A stretch of DNA of 64,000 nucleotides from Arthrobacter globiformis NBRC 12137 (GTDB lineage: Bacteria; Actinomycetota; Actinomycetes; Actinomycetales; Micrococcaceae): positions 1-64,000 of the forward strand of contig NZ_BAEG01000083.1 in assembly GCF_000238915.1 (NCBI RefSeq), given 5' to 3'. Positions within the stretch are counted from its first letter, which is position 1. Each line of letters starts with the position of its first letter. The notes under the pieces are model-generated. The model searched no databases. It was not told where the DNA came from and saw nothing but the letters and a program-made list of their open reading frames with translations. Both the position numbers and the translations under genes were made by a program. This document shows, in pieces, positions 43,618-52,217 of the stretch.

Positions 43618-46065
43618 TCAGGTGTCGTGCATGTCCTTCAGCTGGCGTAGCCATGCCTTCAGCTGACCGATTTCCGGGGAGCTCAGGACGCGCCCTTTGA
43701 TGCTGCTCTGCAGTTTCTCGACAAACTTGCCAGCGGGAGCATCAGGTGGCACGTCGGCATCAAGCCATTGGTCATGGATCTCCTCAGGGGATTCGATGCC
43801 GGCCTGCACCAGCGCGCCCACCACTTCCACCCGGTATTCATGAACCGGTCCGGCTTCCCCTTCAGCGCGGACAGCTTGGGCCCGGCGAACGAGCGCTGCC
43901 AGCCTGCACAGCCGCTTCAGCACCAGGGGGCTCACCTGAAGGTAGGCACTGACGGCACTCTGCCCCACTTCTTTCTGGTAAAGGTCGCCGGGCCTTGCGA
44001 TCCCCGCCTCCCGCAACCGCTTCTCGTGGGGCTCGAACGCCTCCAGCTTCCAGTAGTCCTCACGCGGCTTCACGCCCAGGAAGTGCAGGAAGTCCCCATC
44101 CTTCCGGAGTGCCCCCAGCTCTGGGTCCTTCCGTGCCCATTCCTTGAGGTCCTGGTCAGAAAATGCAAACGTGAGCCGCCGCTTCACGTCCTCCTTCGCT
44201 GCCAAGCCTTCCTGCCGGGCGATGCTGCACGCCGCGCTGTAGGCGGTGTGCGGAGCCACAGATGCGAGCGCCTGCTTGCGCAGGTCCTCGGACTGCGGAT
44301 CACTCGGATCTCCAGATCCGAGCAGGTCGCAGTAGGCCAGCGCGGCATCCAGACGCATGGCCCGGGCCAACGGAGCCGGGACGTCTAGATGCCGCGACGG
44401 CTCAAGCTTCCGCACCAGATTCGCTGCGACCTCCAGCGCCCGCGGCTGCAATTGCTGGAAGGCTGGAGAGCCAGGCGGCAAGTTGAGTACAGCGGTGAGA
44501 AACGTCTTTTCAATGCGATGCAGCAGCGGCGTATAGCCAGCCTGAGAAATGGCTCGGCGTGTGATGCCGTCCTTGATCGCCGCGGCCCTACCGGACAGCC
44601 ACTCCGCGTAGGCACTGATCGTCCATGAATCTGTGCTGTCCCGGTACATGTGGTTTTGAAGTGCCACCTCGGCGAGCATGTTCGCTGCGTCGTAATCCAT
44701 GGCGGCACCGAGCAGCCTCTTTGCCCGCTCGCCGGCCATGGCGCTGTCTGTGGTTGCAACGTATTGCAGCCCGAGGCTGCGCCAGTCCGTGGTCCCACAC
44801 AGGCCCTCAAAACCGTAGTGCTTCCTGGCCAGCATCACGAGGATGTAGGCGGCAGCCATCTTGTGGAGTTCGAGCTCCGCGGCGCTGTCCGCCTTGGCGG
44901 CACTTTTGGCATCCTGGCTGGCTCCTTCGCTCTGACCGCCCGCCAGATGCAGTTGTTTCCTGTCAATCGTGGTGGCGCCAACGCTGGCTCCGTTTCGGGC
45001 TACAGCCACGGCCAACGAATCGTCATCGGCGGAGGAAACCACCACCCGCCATGGCCGGACGCCGAAGATGGAGAGCAGGATCTTCTGAACTGCAGCCAGC
45101 ACCTTGTTGGTGAAGGTGAGAGGCATTGTGTCAGGGCCCAGCGCCGTGACGTCGGCTCCTTCAGGAATTTCCAGTCCTCGGGGCGCGTCGCCACCCAGCT
45201 CGTGGAGCAGGGCACCGATCCGTGATACGTCAACCTTGCTCGTTTCTCCCTTGGTGTCACGCACGTCCAGCGACACGCGCAGCCGGCTGCTCAGGTAGGT
45301 AGCCAAAATCAGTGAACCGGCTATTGCGAGCAAGCCACCCCCTAGCATCGGCCCGGTGGCGCTCCCCACTACGGGAGTCATTTCCCAGGCAGGCGCCAGG
45401 ACGATCAAGCAAGTGCCCACCAGAATGGAGGCCAGCCCAGCGAGCGCCAAAATGGCCCGGTCCGCCGGGCTCTTCCTCGCCCCGGCGATCTTCGGCAGGA
45501 AGACAAGCAGCCTACCCAGCACCAAGAATGCAGCAATCAGCCCCAGCAGTGCGGGACCCGCCTTTGCCAGTGGATCTATTGATTCCGCGGTAAACCGGTC
45601 CCAGTTGGCGCCTACATCCTGGATAAAGGTAGTCTCGGCCGGCGGCGCTGCTGGCGCTTGTTCTATCCTGAGGACTGCCGCGAGACGCTGCGCCTCGCAT
45701 GCCGTAGTTGCTGCCAGCGCGGGGCTGCGCAACTGGCCGCGGATCTTTTCTATGAGGGCAAGAGCTTCCTCAGGTTTTTTGTCCGCGGTCAGCTTGTCGG
45801 CCCGCGCGCAGAGAGAGCCGAGGCTGTCCGTTGGTGCCGGGGCAGGAGTCGGCTCCGACGTTGGAGCGGGCGCCGTAACAGAAGTAGATGAAGTGGTGAC
45901 CGGCGAGCCGGCAGGCGTCGGATTAGGCAACAGAACCAGGCCCAAGCCCAGTCCCAGGAGCCCAACAATTAGGGCACTGGCCCAAGCCAACCGGTGTCGC
46001 TCAATCGGGGTTTCTGTAATTACCTCGGATATCGAAGCAGACGCCTTCGAAAGTTCTGTACCCAT
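43618..46065 (-). CDS. Large membrane protein of unknown function (815 aa)
   Basis: One membrane helix near residues 27-47 (ASALIVGLLGLGLGLVLLPN), then a Thr/Ser/Pro linker and a short helical repeat-like region (ADKLTADKKPEEALALIEKI). Three more helices follow between about 165 and 260 (AGPALLGLIAAFLVLGRLLV, AILALAGLASILVGTCLIVL, MLGGGLLAIAGSLILATYL). The 550-residue C-terminal cytoplasmic region is helical and repeat-like (possible TPR-type). No family was recognised. Start ATG 46065, weak ribosome site. Apparently monocistronic. Confidence 0.7.
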   Translation of the reverse strand: MGTELSKASASISEVITETPIERHRLAWASALIVGLLGLGLGLVLLPNPTPAGSPVTTSSTSVTAPAPTSEPTPAPAPTDSLGSLCARADKLTADKKPEEALALIEKIRGQLRSPALAATTACEAQRLAAVLRIEQAPAAPPAETTFIQDVGANWDRFTAESIDPLAKAGPALLGLIAAFLVLGRLLVFLPKIAGARKSPADRAILALAGLASILVGTCLIVLAPAWEMTPVVGSATGPMLGGGLLAIAGSLILATYLSSRLRVSLDVRDTKGETSKVDVSRIGALLHELGGDAPRGLEIPEGADVTALGPDTMPLTFTNKVLAAVQKILLSIFGVRPWRVVVSSADDDSLAVAVARNGASVGATTIDRKQLHLAGGQSEGASQDAKSAAKADSAAELELHKMAAAYILVMLARKHYGFEGLCGTTDWRSLGLQYVATTDSAMAGERAKRLLGAAMDYDAANMLAEVALQNHMYRDSTDSWTISAYAEWLSGRAAAIKDGITRRAISQAGYTPLLHRIEKTFLTAVLNLPPGSPAFQQLQPRALEVAANLVRKLEPSRHLDVPAPLARAMRLDAALAYCDLLGSGDPSDPQSEDLRKQALASVAPHTAYSAACSIARQEGLAAKEDVKRRLTFAFSDQDLKEWARKDPELGALRKDGDFLHFLGVKPREDYWKLEAFEPHEKRLREAGIARPGDLYQKEVGQSAVSAYLQVSPLVLKRLCRLAALVRRAQAVRAEGEAGPVHEYRVEVVGALVQAGIESPEEIHDQWLDADVPPDAPAGKFVEKLQSSIKGRVLSSPEIGQLKAWLRQLKDMHDT

Positions 46066-46130
46066 ATAACTCGCCGGCTTTCGGAGCCCTCACGGTTATT
46101 GTGCTCTTCGGCTGAACAAAGGAAAAGACT

Positions 46131-46154
46131 GGTTTCGGCAGGCTCAAACAGCGG
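46131..46154. repeat. Dispersed short repeat type 3, copy 2
   Basis: GGTTTCGGCAGGCTCAAACA followed by GCGG; 22 of 24 bases match the copy at 30635-30658. It lies between two leftward genes, next to a terminator. Confidence 0.65.
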
Positions 46155-46161
46155 ACACAAA

Positions 46162-46204
46162 AGGCCCCGCCGGACCGGGCTTGGTGCCGGGTCCCGCTGG
46201 GCCT
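46162..46204 (-). terminator. Terminator after TM2 gene
   Basis: On the minus strand, an AGGCCC...GGGCCT stem with a near-continuous GC-rich extension (GCGGGACC against GGACCGGGC) is followed by TTTTG. This is a good intrinsic terminator for the leftward TM2-domain gene. Confidence 0.75.
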
Positions 46205-46225
46205 CTTCGGTGAGAGCCAGGAACG

Positions 46226-47305
46226 CTACTTCGCCGTGATGGTCCAGTCGCCGTCGGAGTTGACCTGGACGAAGCCCGGCGTCAGCTGCACGGTGCCGCT
46301 GTAGTCGCCGATCTTGTTGACAGCCAGCTCGGGGACCTCGCTGCCGAAGCCCTGCACTACGAAGTTGCTTTCGCCCTTGTTGGTGATGGTTGCCTTGTCG
46401 CTGGCCACGTCCCAGTAGAGGACCTTGTCGCCGTGGCCGCTGACCTTGTCCGTGGAGGAGGGGACATTGTCGATGTCCTCGATTTTTAAGGTCCAGGCGG
46501 AGTCGGCGCTGACGTTGAACTCGGTGGTGGGCGCACCGGCGCTGGTGTCCACGAGGTGCGAACCGGCGTAGGCGCCTGTGGTGTTGACCAGCAGTATCTC
46601 GGCGCCGTTGGTTTCCAGGACGGTGTTGCCACTGCAGGCTTTGCAGGTGAAGGTCACCACGGCCGGGAGTCCCTTGAGGTCAACCGTCTTGACGTCATCG
46701 CCGGTACCCGTCAGCGTCTGCGCCTTGAGGTGCGGCCGGTCTTCTCCGGCGGCTGCCTCCTCAGTGGTTGTCGGCTCCGCGGAGGAACTCGCGGCGCTCT
46801 CCTGGGTGACAGGTGCGGCCGAGATGATCGGCGGGGTGGCGGCCTGCCGGACAATGGTGGCAGCAGCAATCCCGCTGAACACGCCGATCACCAGGTTGAC
46901 CACCAAAAGGACAACCGTGACCACAACGGCCACCTTCTTGTGCTGCGCATATCCTGCCAGCGGCCGCCGGTTCTTGTCCGTCTGCCTCCCCGCCAGTGTG
47001 ACGATCAGGTCAACAAGCGACCAGATGCCCAGACCGCCCAGGGTCAGCAGCTTGGCGATGCCCGTGCCGATCTTGCCCAGGTAGAACCGGTCCACGCCCA
47101 GGCCGCCCAGGAGGAGCGAAAACAGCCAGGTGACCAGGAAGGACTTCTGCGGTTCCGCCCCGTACTGTCCCGGGAAGGCCCCGTACTGCCCCGGATACGC
47201 CTGCCCAGCGTTCTGCCCGTCCAACAACTGCCCGTTCGCATACTGCGGCGCGCCGTAGGTGGTGTAGTCGGAGGGCGGCGGCGGGGTTGGGCCGGGGTGG
47301 CTCAT
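46226..47305 (-). CDS. TM2 domain-containing membrane protein
   Basis: A 359-aa protein: a Pro/Tyr/Gly-rich cytoplasmic N-terminus, a TM2 domain ([33 protein letters not shown]), a further helix ([20 protein letters not shown]), then an extracytoplasmic beta-rich domain ([19 protein letters not shown] with a CxxC pair, ending [15 protein letters not shown]). The start is ATG 47305 with AAAGGA; an in-frame extension upstream has no site. Function unknown. TM2 proteins may sense or scaffold at the envelope. Confidence 0.8.
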   Translation of the reverse strand: MSHPGPTPPPPSDYTTYGAPQYANGQLLDGQNAGQAYPGQYGAFPGQYGAEPQKSFLVTWLFSLLLGGLGVDRFYLGKIGTGIAKLLTLGGLGIWSLVDLIVTLAGRQTDKNRRPLAGYAQHKKVAVVVTVVLLVVNLVIGVFSGIAAATIVRQAATPPIISAAPVTQESAASSSAEPTTTEEAAAGEDRPHLKAQTLTGTGDDVKTVDLKGLPAVVTFTCKACSGNTVLETNGAEILLVNTTGAYAGSHLVDTSAGAPTTEFNVSADSAWTLKIEDIDNVPSSTDKVSGHGDKVLYWDVASDKATITNKGESNFVVQGFGSEVPELAVNKIGDYSGTVQLTPGFVQVNSDGDWTITAK

Positions 47306-47720
47306 TGCGGTCCTTTCAGGGCAGGCGACGGCAGGGGTCGCCGAGGTGGCGGAGTCAGGAAAGTGGGTGGGCAGTGCGGAAAGGGAGCGGCGCGGAAGGG
47401 TGGGGTCGGGCGGGAAATCCACCTGCGGAAGGAATACCGCGTAAACGGAATCCTGTGGTGAATGACACGTCGCCTGACAGCGGGCACATGGCTTCAAAAA
47501 GCCCGTTTGCTTAAGGCTTTATGGCTTGCACATCTGCTGCTGTCCCCCAGTTTGACGCTTTGGCGTCACCGCCCCCAGAAGGGATATTACAGGGCTTCCG
47601 GAGGGCTTGCGGGGACGCCACGGCGCGTCCCGGAAGACGCGCCGGAAAGACGTACGACGACGACGGTCCCCGCCCGCCGTCGTCGTACTTTTGCCCTCTA
47701 TTGGGGTCGCTTTCCCGGCC
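47306..47720. other. Intergenic region with hairpins
   Basis: A 415-bp gap between two leftward genes. It contains a small perfect hairpin (TGACGC at 47553-47558 with GCGTCA at 47563-47568) and the terminator-like hairpin at 47652-47688. No gene is supported. Confidence 0.5.
47652..47688 (-). terminator. Hairpin after SnoaL-like gene
   Basis: GTACGACGACGACGG (47652-47666) can pair with CCGTCGTCGTAC (47677-47688). It lies 33 bp past the stop of the leftward SnoaL-like gene. Confidence 0.6.
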
Positions 47721-48137
47721 CTACTTTGGCACTGCTCCGATCTGCTGCATGAGGCTCAGCGTGTCCGTCGATCCCCAGTGTTCGGCCACCTTGCCGTCCT
47801 CCACCCGGATGATGTCGATGCCCGAGAATTCCACCGACTTGCCGGTGGCCGGGACTCCGGCGAAGTCACCCTGGTGCGTCCCCGTGAGGACCGTGTGGAC
47901 GGCCTCCAGGTTCCCGTCGGCGAGCGCCGGTTCGGACGTCTTCACCGCGAGGTCCGGAAACGCGGTCCGGATGGCGTTCACATAGAACTTCACACCCTCC
48001 TTGCCCGGGGGTTGGCCGGGGAAACCCTCCTCGTGGTCGACGACGTCGTCCGTCACCAACTCGTCGATGAGCGACAGATTGCCGCCCGTCAGTACCTCGT
48101 CGTAAAAGCGCTTGATCAATCCCTGTCCGCCAGCCAT
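47721..48137 (-). CDS. SnoaL/NTF2-like ester cyclase-type protein
   Basis: 138 aa, SnoaL-like polyketide cyclase/NTF2 fold: FYDEVLTGGNLSLIDELV, DDVVDHEEGFPGQPPGKEG, and GTHQGDFAGVPATGKSVEF with the family ending GKVAEHWGSTDTLSLMQQIG. The acidic/His pocket residues (VVDHE, EHWG) are present. The start is ATG 48137 with AAGGAG; an in-frame ATG at 48179 is less well placed. Substrate unknown. Confidence 0.8.
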   Translation of the reverse strand: MAGGQGLIKRFYDEVLTGGNLSLIDELVTDDVVDHEEGFPGQPPGKEGVKFYVNAIRTAFPDLAVKTSEPALADGNLEAVHTVLTGTHQGDFAGVPATGKSVEFSGIDIIRVEDGKVAEHWGSTDTLSLMQQIGAVPK

Positions 48138-48202
48138 CTCGTGCTCCTTAGTGCTTGTGGCTGTGTATGGCAGTTGCATTGTCCTCCTGCCCGATTACCG
48201 CT

Positions 48203-49339
48203 TCAACGGTCAAATGCCTTCTCGGAATCCGACGGTTGTGAAGCTGGGGAGCCTACGGCAGCTTCAACGGCAGCCAAGAGAGATTGGACGTCGGTTTCGG
48301 TGGTGTCCCAGGAGCACATCCACCGGACTTCGCCGCGTGCCTGGTCCCAGTCATAGAAGCGGAAGGATTCCCGGACTTTCGCGGCTGCCCCGGGCGGGAG
48401 GAGGGCAAAGACGCCATTGGACTGTGTTGCTTGCGTCAGGGAGACGCCCTTAATGGCCGAGATTCCTTCGCTGAGACGTTGAGCCATCTCGTTGGCGTGG
48501 CTGGCGGACCGTAGCCATAACCCGTCCGTTAGCAGGGCGACCATTTGCGCGGAGACGAAACGCATCTTTGAGGCAAGCTGCATGTTCATCTTGCGCAGGT
48601 AGCTCATGCCTGGGTCAGACTGTGGGTTGAGCCAGATAACGGCTTCGCCGAACAGCAGCCCGTTTTTGGTGCCGCCAAAGGACAAGACGTCGACGCCGAC
48701 GTCGGTGGTGAATGCCTGCAAAGGAACCCCGAGATGTGCTGCAGCGTTGGCCAGCCGTGCTCCGTCCAGGTGCAGTTTCATTCCCTTCGCATGGACGTGT
48801 TCAGCGATCCGTTGGATTTCTTCCGGCGTGTAGCAGGTGCCGAGTTCCGTGGGCTGGGTGATCGATACGGCCAGCGGTTGCGCCCGGTGCTCGTCTCCCC
48901 ATCCCCAGGCTTCGGCGTCGATCAATTCCGGGGTGAGTTTGCCATCCGGTGTGGGGATCGGGAGGAGCTTTATCCCACCAATCCGTTCCGGGGCGCCGTT
49001 TTCGTCGGTATTGATATGCGCTGTTGCTGCGCAGATGACAGCACCCCAACGCGGGAGCAGGGCTTGCAGGGCAAGGACATTGGCCCCTGTTCCATTGAAG
49101 ACCGGATATGCCGTAGCAGTTGTCCCGAAGTGGGACCGGATGACCTCTTGAAGCGCCGCTGAGTAGACATCTTCGCCGTATGCGGTGACGTGGCCTTCGT
49201 TGGCTGCCTGGACTGCTTCGATGATTTCGGGGTGAGCCCCAGCGTAGTTATCCGAGGCGAAGCCCCGGTATGCCGGGTCGTGCAGGCGCCCCGCCAGTAC
49301 CTGCGGGGCGCCTGCCTTGGCATCAACGCTGACGCTCAT
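48203..49339 (-). CDS. Low-specificity threonine aldolase-type PLP enzyme
   Basis: A 378-aa fold-type I PLP enzyme of the beta-eliminating lyase/threonine aldolase family (threonine to glycine plus acetaldehyde, or related). PLP residues: FNGTGANVLALQ, LDGARLANAA (Asp192) and Lys225 in SFGGTKNGLLFGEAV. Its ATG overlaps the upstream SDR stop (ATGA). It is the third gene of a coupled operon with an SDR and a DUF6421-type protein, so its real substrate may be unusual. Confidence 0.8.
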   Translation of the reverse strand: MSVSVDAKAGAPQVLAGRLHDPAYRGFASDNYAGAHPEIIEAVQAANEGHVTAYGEDVYSAALQEVIRSHFGTTATAYPVFNGTGANVLALQALLPRWGAVICAATAHINTDENGAPERIGGIKLLPIPTPDGKLTPELIDAEAWGWGDEHRAQPLAVSITQPTELGTCYTPEEIQRIAEHVHAKGMKLHLDGARLANAAAHLGVPLQAFTTDVGVDVLSFGGTKNGLLFGEAVIWLNPQSDPGMSYLRKMNMQLASKMRFVSAQMVALLTDGLWLRSASHANEMAQRLSEGISAIKGVSLTQATQSNGVFALLPPGAAAKVRESFRFYDWDQARGEVRWMCSWDTTETDVQSLLAAVEAAVGSPASQPSDSEKAFDR

Positions 49340-50094
49340 GCCGGTGCGCCCACGAGGTGGCCGGCCGTGAGGGGCAAGCGCTGCCCGTTGATCTGTTCTG
49401 CATCCAGGCCGAAGATCCGCTGTACAGCGTCGGCAAGGACACCGACATCCGTGAAGCCCGGAAATTTCCGTTCCGGCTGGGCTGCGCGCATCCGGTCATC
49501 GACCAGAGCCTTGACGACGAAGACCAGGGCGGCTGAGTGCTGAGCGGAGAGGGGGCTTTCGTTTCCTCCCTGCAGGTGCCGGAATCCGTCGGCCACGGCC
49601 AGGGTCCACGCCTCGGCGGCGGACTTGACGGCGGCATAGGCGGCGCCGTCCACTGTCGGCGAGGAAGCGGACTGTGCAGAAACAATGGCCAGGCGACCCA
49701 CCGGGGAGGCAGCCAGGTCATCGTAAAACGCGCGGCTGGTGTTCCTCAGGGTGGTGAGGACACTGGTGTGCAGGAAGTCCCAGTCTCCATCCGTCTGGCC
49801 TTTAATGCCGGTACCGCCTCGCCACCCTCCTACAAGATGGATAAGGCCGTCCACGGGACCCAGATCTTTCCGGACAGACGCCGCCAAGTCCTCAACGGCT
49901 TGCAGGTCCGCGAGGTTGCAGACATAGCCCGTGACGTTGTCATACGCCGCCGAGAGCTCCTGCACACGGTCCTCAAGGATGTCCACGGCGGCCACGCGTG
50001 CCCCTGCCTGCGAGAGGGTTCGGACTACCGCAGCGCCGGCAGCGCTTGTCGAACCGGCGACGACGACCGTACGTCCCAAGAGCTCCTGGCTCAT
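49336..50094 (-). CDS. SDR-family oxidoreductase in DUF6421 operon
   Basis: A 252-aa Rossmann-fold SDR. The nucleotide motif is altered to VVVAGSTSAAGAAVVRTL (GSTSAAG instead of TGxxxGxG), and LIHLVGGWRGG replaces NNAG. The catalytic Tyr and Lys are present (AYAAVKSA), with Ser in IVSAQSASSP. Its stop and start overlap the neighbouring genes by four bases each, so all three genes are translationally coupled. Substrate unknown. Confidence 0.8.
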   Translation of the reverse strand: MSQELLGRTVVVAGSTSAAGAAVVRTLSQAGARVAAVDILEDRVQELSAAYDNVTGYVCNLADLQAVEDLAASVRKDLGPVDGLIHLVGGWRGGTGIKGQTDGDWDFLHTSVLTTLRNTSRAFYDDLAASPVGRLAIVSAQSASSPTVDGAAYAAVKSAAEAWTLAVADGFRHLQGGNESPLSAQHSAALVFVVKALVDDRMRAAQPERKFPGFTDVGVLADAVQRIFGLDAEQINGQRLPLTAGHLVGAPA

Positions 50095-51494
50095 GCGCCC
50101 ACCCCGCCCTCAGTCTTCACCGGGCTCTTACCGGTGATCCCGGCAGTTGATTCAATGACCGAGGACATCTTCTTCTCCAGTGCCTCGTAGAACATCGACA
50201 GGGGGAATTCGTCATCAAGGACCTGGTCCGTCAGTCCCCGGGGAGGGCCGTCGAGCGGAAGGGCCTCCGGTCCCTTGGCCCACACGGAGGCCGGGTGGGG
50301 GGTGAGGGTTTCCGAGACGAGCTCGTAAGCAGCCAGCCAGTGTGCGGTCTTCGGCCTGTCGATTGAACGCCAGTAGAGTTCCTCGATGCGGAGACCCAGC
50401 TCGACGACCACGCCGGCGACGTCCTTCCAGTCGATGCTCAACTTTCCATCGGTCCAATGCAGAACCCGGTGCTGGTGCATCCAGGCGAACAGCAACTGGC
50501 CGCCCACGGCGTCGTAGTTCCGGACCCGGTTCCCCGTAATCGCGAAGCGGAAAATGCGGTCGAAGATCACGGCGTACTGGACCAGCTTGGCGTGCTTGCG
50601 GGCGTCCTCGGAAGCCGTTTCGTCCCGCTCGATGAGGACTGATTCGCGGAAGGCGGTCAGGTCACAGCGGAGCTCCTCCAGGGAGTACAGGAAATACGGC
50701 ATCCGCTGCTTGATCATGAACGGGTCAAAGGGCAGGTCACCGCGCATGTGGGTCCGGTCATGGATCAGATCCCACATCACGAAGGTCTTCTCGGTGAGGT
50801 GCTGGTCGTCGATGAATTCCGCGGCGTCAGCGGGCAGGTCCAGGGATGTGATGTCGGCAGCAGCTTTGAGGACGCGACGGAACCGGGCAGCTTCGCGGTC
50901 CGCGAAAATGCCTCCCCACGTGAAGGACGGGGTGCTCCGGACCGCCACGCTCTCGGGGAAGAGAACCGCGGAGTTCGTGTCATAGCCGGGCGTGAAATCG
51001 ACGAAGCTGATGGGGACGAACAGCTTGTTGGAGTAGCTTCCTGCCTCCAGTTCAGCGACGAAGGAAGGCCAAATGACCTCGATGAGGACGGCCTCGAAGT
51101 AGCGGTTGGTGCTGCCGTTCTGCGTGTACATGGGGAACACAACCAGGTGCGGAAGCCCATCGATGCGCCACTGCTCGGGGTGGAAGGCCACCAATGAGTC
51201 AAGGAAATCCGGTACGACGAAGCCCTCGGCCGCCCACCGCTGGAAGTCCTGCACGAGCAGTTCAAGATAGTCCGTGTCATGAGGGAGGTGGGGGCGCAGG
51301 TCATTTATTGAGTCAGTGATGATGCCGACATTCTGGCGGGCCTGGTCATGGTCGGCGGGTTCCGGAACGGAACCGTCCTGCACCTGAACCTGCTGCAGCC
51401 CGATGACGGCTGCCTTCAGGGCTTGCCATGCCGGGAGCGCCTTGAGGTCTTCTGCCCGGGTGATTGTCACTTCCGGGTTTGCGATTACAGACAT
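50091..51494 (-). CDS. DUF6421-type protein of unknown function
   Basis: A 467-aa soluble protein that, from memory, fits the actinobacterial family DUF6421. Notable blocks: LPHLVVFPMYTQNGSTNRYF, ISFVDFTPGYDTNSAVLFPE, TFVMWDLIHDRTHMRGDLPF (the HDRTHMRGD block looks like a metal site) and AVGGQLLFAWMHQHRVLHW. Many His/Asp residues suggest an enzyme. First gene of a coupled operon with an SDR and threonine aldolase. ATG with a GGAAGGAACC site. The family assignment is moderately certain; the function is unknown. Confidence 0.6.
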   Translation of the reverse strand: MSVIANPEVTITRAEDLKALPAWQALKAAVIGLQQVQVQDGSVPEPADHDQARQNVGIITDSINDLRPHLPHDTDYLELLVQDFQRWAAEGFVVPDFLDSLVAFHPEQWRIDGLPHLVVFPMYTQNGSTNRYFEAVLIEVIWPSFVAELEAGSYSNKLFVPISFVDFTPGYDTNSAVLFPESVAVRSTPSFTWGGIFADREAARFRRVLKAAADITSLDLPADAAEFIDDQHLTEKTFVMWDLIHDRTHMRGDLPFDPFMIKQRMPYFLYSLEELRCDLTAFRESVLIERDETASEDARKHAKLVQYAVIFDRIFRFAITGNRVRNYDAVGGQLLFAWMHQHRVLHWTDGKLSIDWKDVAGVVVELGLRIEELYWRSIDRPKTAHWLAAYELVSETLTPHPASVWAKGPEALPLDGPPRGLTDQVLDDEFPLSMFYEALEKKMSSVIESTAGITGKSPVKTEGGVGA

Positions 51495-51968
51495 GCTGGT
51501 TCCTTCCGTTGAGGGGATTCCTGAAGAAGCTAGCAGTGCGTAAGCATGCGTGAAGCATAATTCGCCAATGCATAAGAAATGCTTTTGCTAAAGCGCCCCT
51601 CCCGACTGCTTTGCTGCGCCCGGACTTAAGGTCGGGTGCAATTGGGACACCCCTCGTGGCCCCCCTGCGCTTGACGAGAGACTCCGACACCTCTCGTGCA
51701 TTTTTTATCCCGGCCCCATTCGCCCAACGCTCGCGGCTGACATAGCAGATCGTCAGAGCTGCTTACTCACTGGAAAGAACCAAATCAGCAAGTCTTACGC
51801 TCAGTTCGGGTAACCGACGCCCATTCGTAAGGACTTCACCCGTCGGACGTGCAACATTCGCCACGCCAAAAGCCGCTTCCTTCACCTGTGTTAGCTTGAT
51901 CACCATCCTTCCCGGCCCGGGGGCGCCGGAAGGCCTAAATCCACCGCAGCTACCTTTTCGGAGGCACC
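51495..51968. other. Regulatory region between the DUF6421 operon and permease
   Basis: A gap of about 470 bp. Near 51540-51590 it contains several ATGC-type half sites (GCATGC, GCATAA, AATGCAT, AAATGC) suited to regulator binding upstream of the leftward operon. It also holds the terminator-like structure at 51646-51706 facing the permease. A minus-strand open frame over 51346-51690 has no recognisable product. Confidence 0.5.
51646..51706 (+). terminator. Terminator with possible alternative pairing
   Basis: ACGAGAG (51674-51680) pairs with CTCTCGT (51691-51697), followed by TTTTTT at 51701-51706: an intrinsic terminator on the plus strand. The right arm lies in GACACCTCTCGTG (51686-51698), which repeats at 51646-51658 (GACACCCCTCGTG, 12 of 13), so the middle arm could pair with either copy. 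Confidence 0.6.
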
Positions 51969-52217
51969 ATGGGACTTGGCTCCCACACGCAAAAAAGTGA
52001 CCGGGCTATTGCTCCCGGCACCCCTGAAACCGGTCTTCGCTCCGGCTCAGGACTGTTTCTTAGTTCGGGGTCTACCACCGCGCATGCAGGACCACGCGGG
52101 CAAGTTATGGCCAACCTGTTCGACCCGGCAGTCGCAGAAGCCTGCACCGGTCGAGCCGCTGGTGGCACCGAGAACCCGACCCGGCTCGCATTGATACCCC
52201 TTGGTGGTGTTGCATGA
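51969..52217 (+). CDS. 82-aa ORF coupled to permease, possible permease remnant
   Basis: An open frame with a strong GGAGG site 6 nt before ATG. Its stop overlaps the permease start (ATGA). The middle reads GSGLFLSSGSTTAHAGPRG, strikingly like the first-helix signature of APC permeases (compare GTGLFVASGSTISQAGPGG in the next gene), but the rest is not membrane-like. It could be a decayed N-terminal duplicate, a leader peptide, or a chance frame. Function unknown. Confidence 0.45.
   Translation: MGLGSHTQKSDRAIAPGTPETGLRSGSGLFLSSGSTTAHAGPRGQVMANLFDPAVAEACTGRAAGGTENPTRLALIPLGGVA

Noticed and set aside
51346..51690. 114-residue minus-strand frame starting upstream of the DUF6421-type gene
   Set aside because: It overlaps a strong gene in another frame, has no ribosome site and no recognisable product.
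51495..51968. T-box or lysine riboswitch upstream of the permease
   Set aside because: No T-box antiterminator consensus or lysine riboswitch core could be found; only a terminator with a repeat arm.
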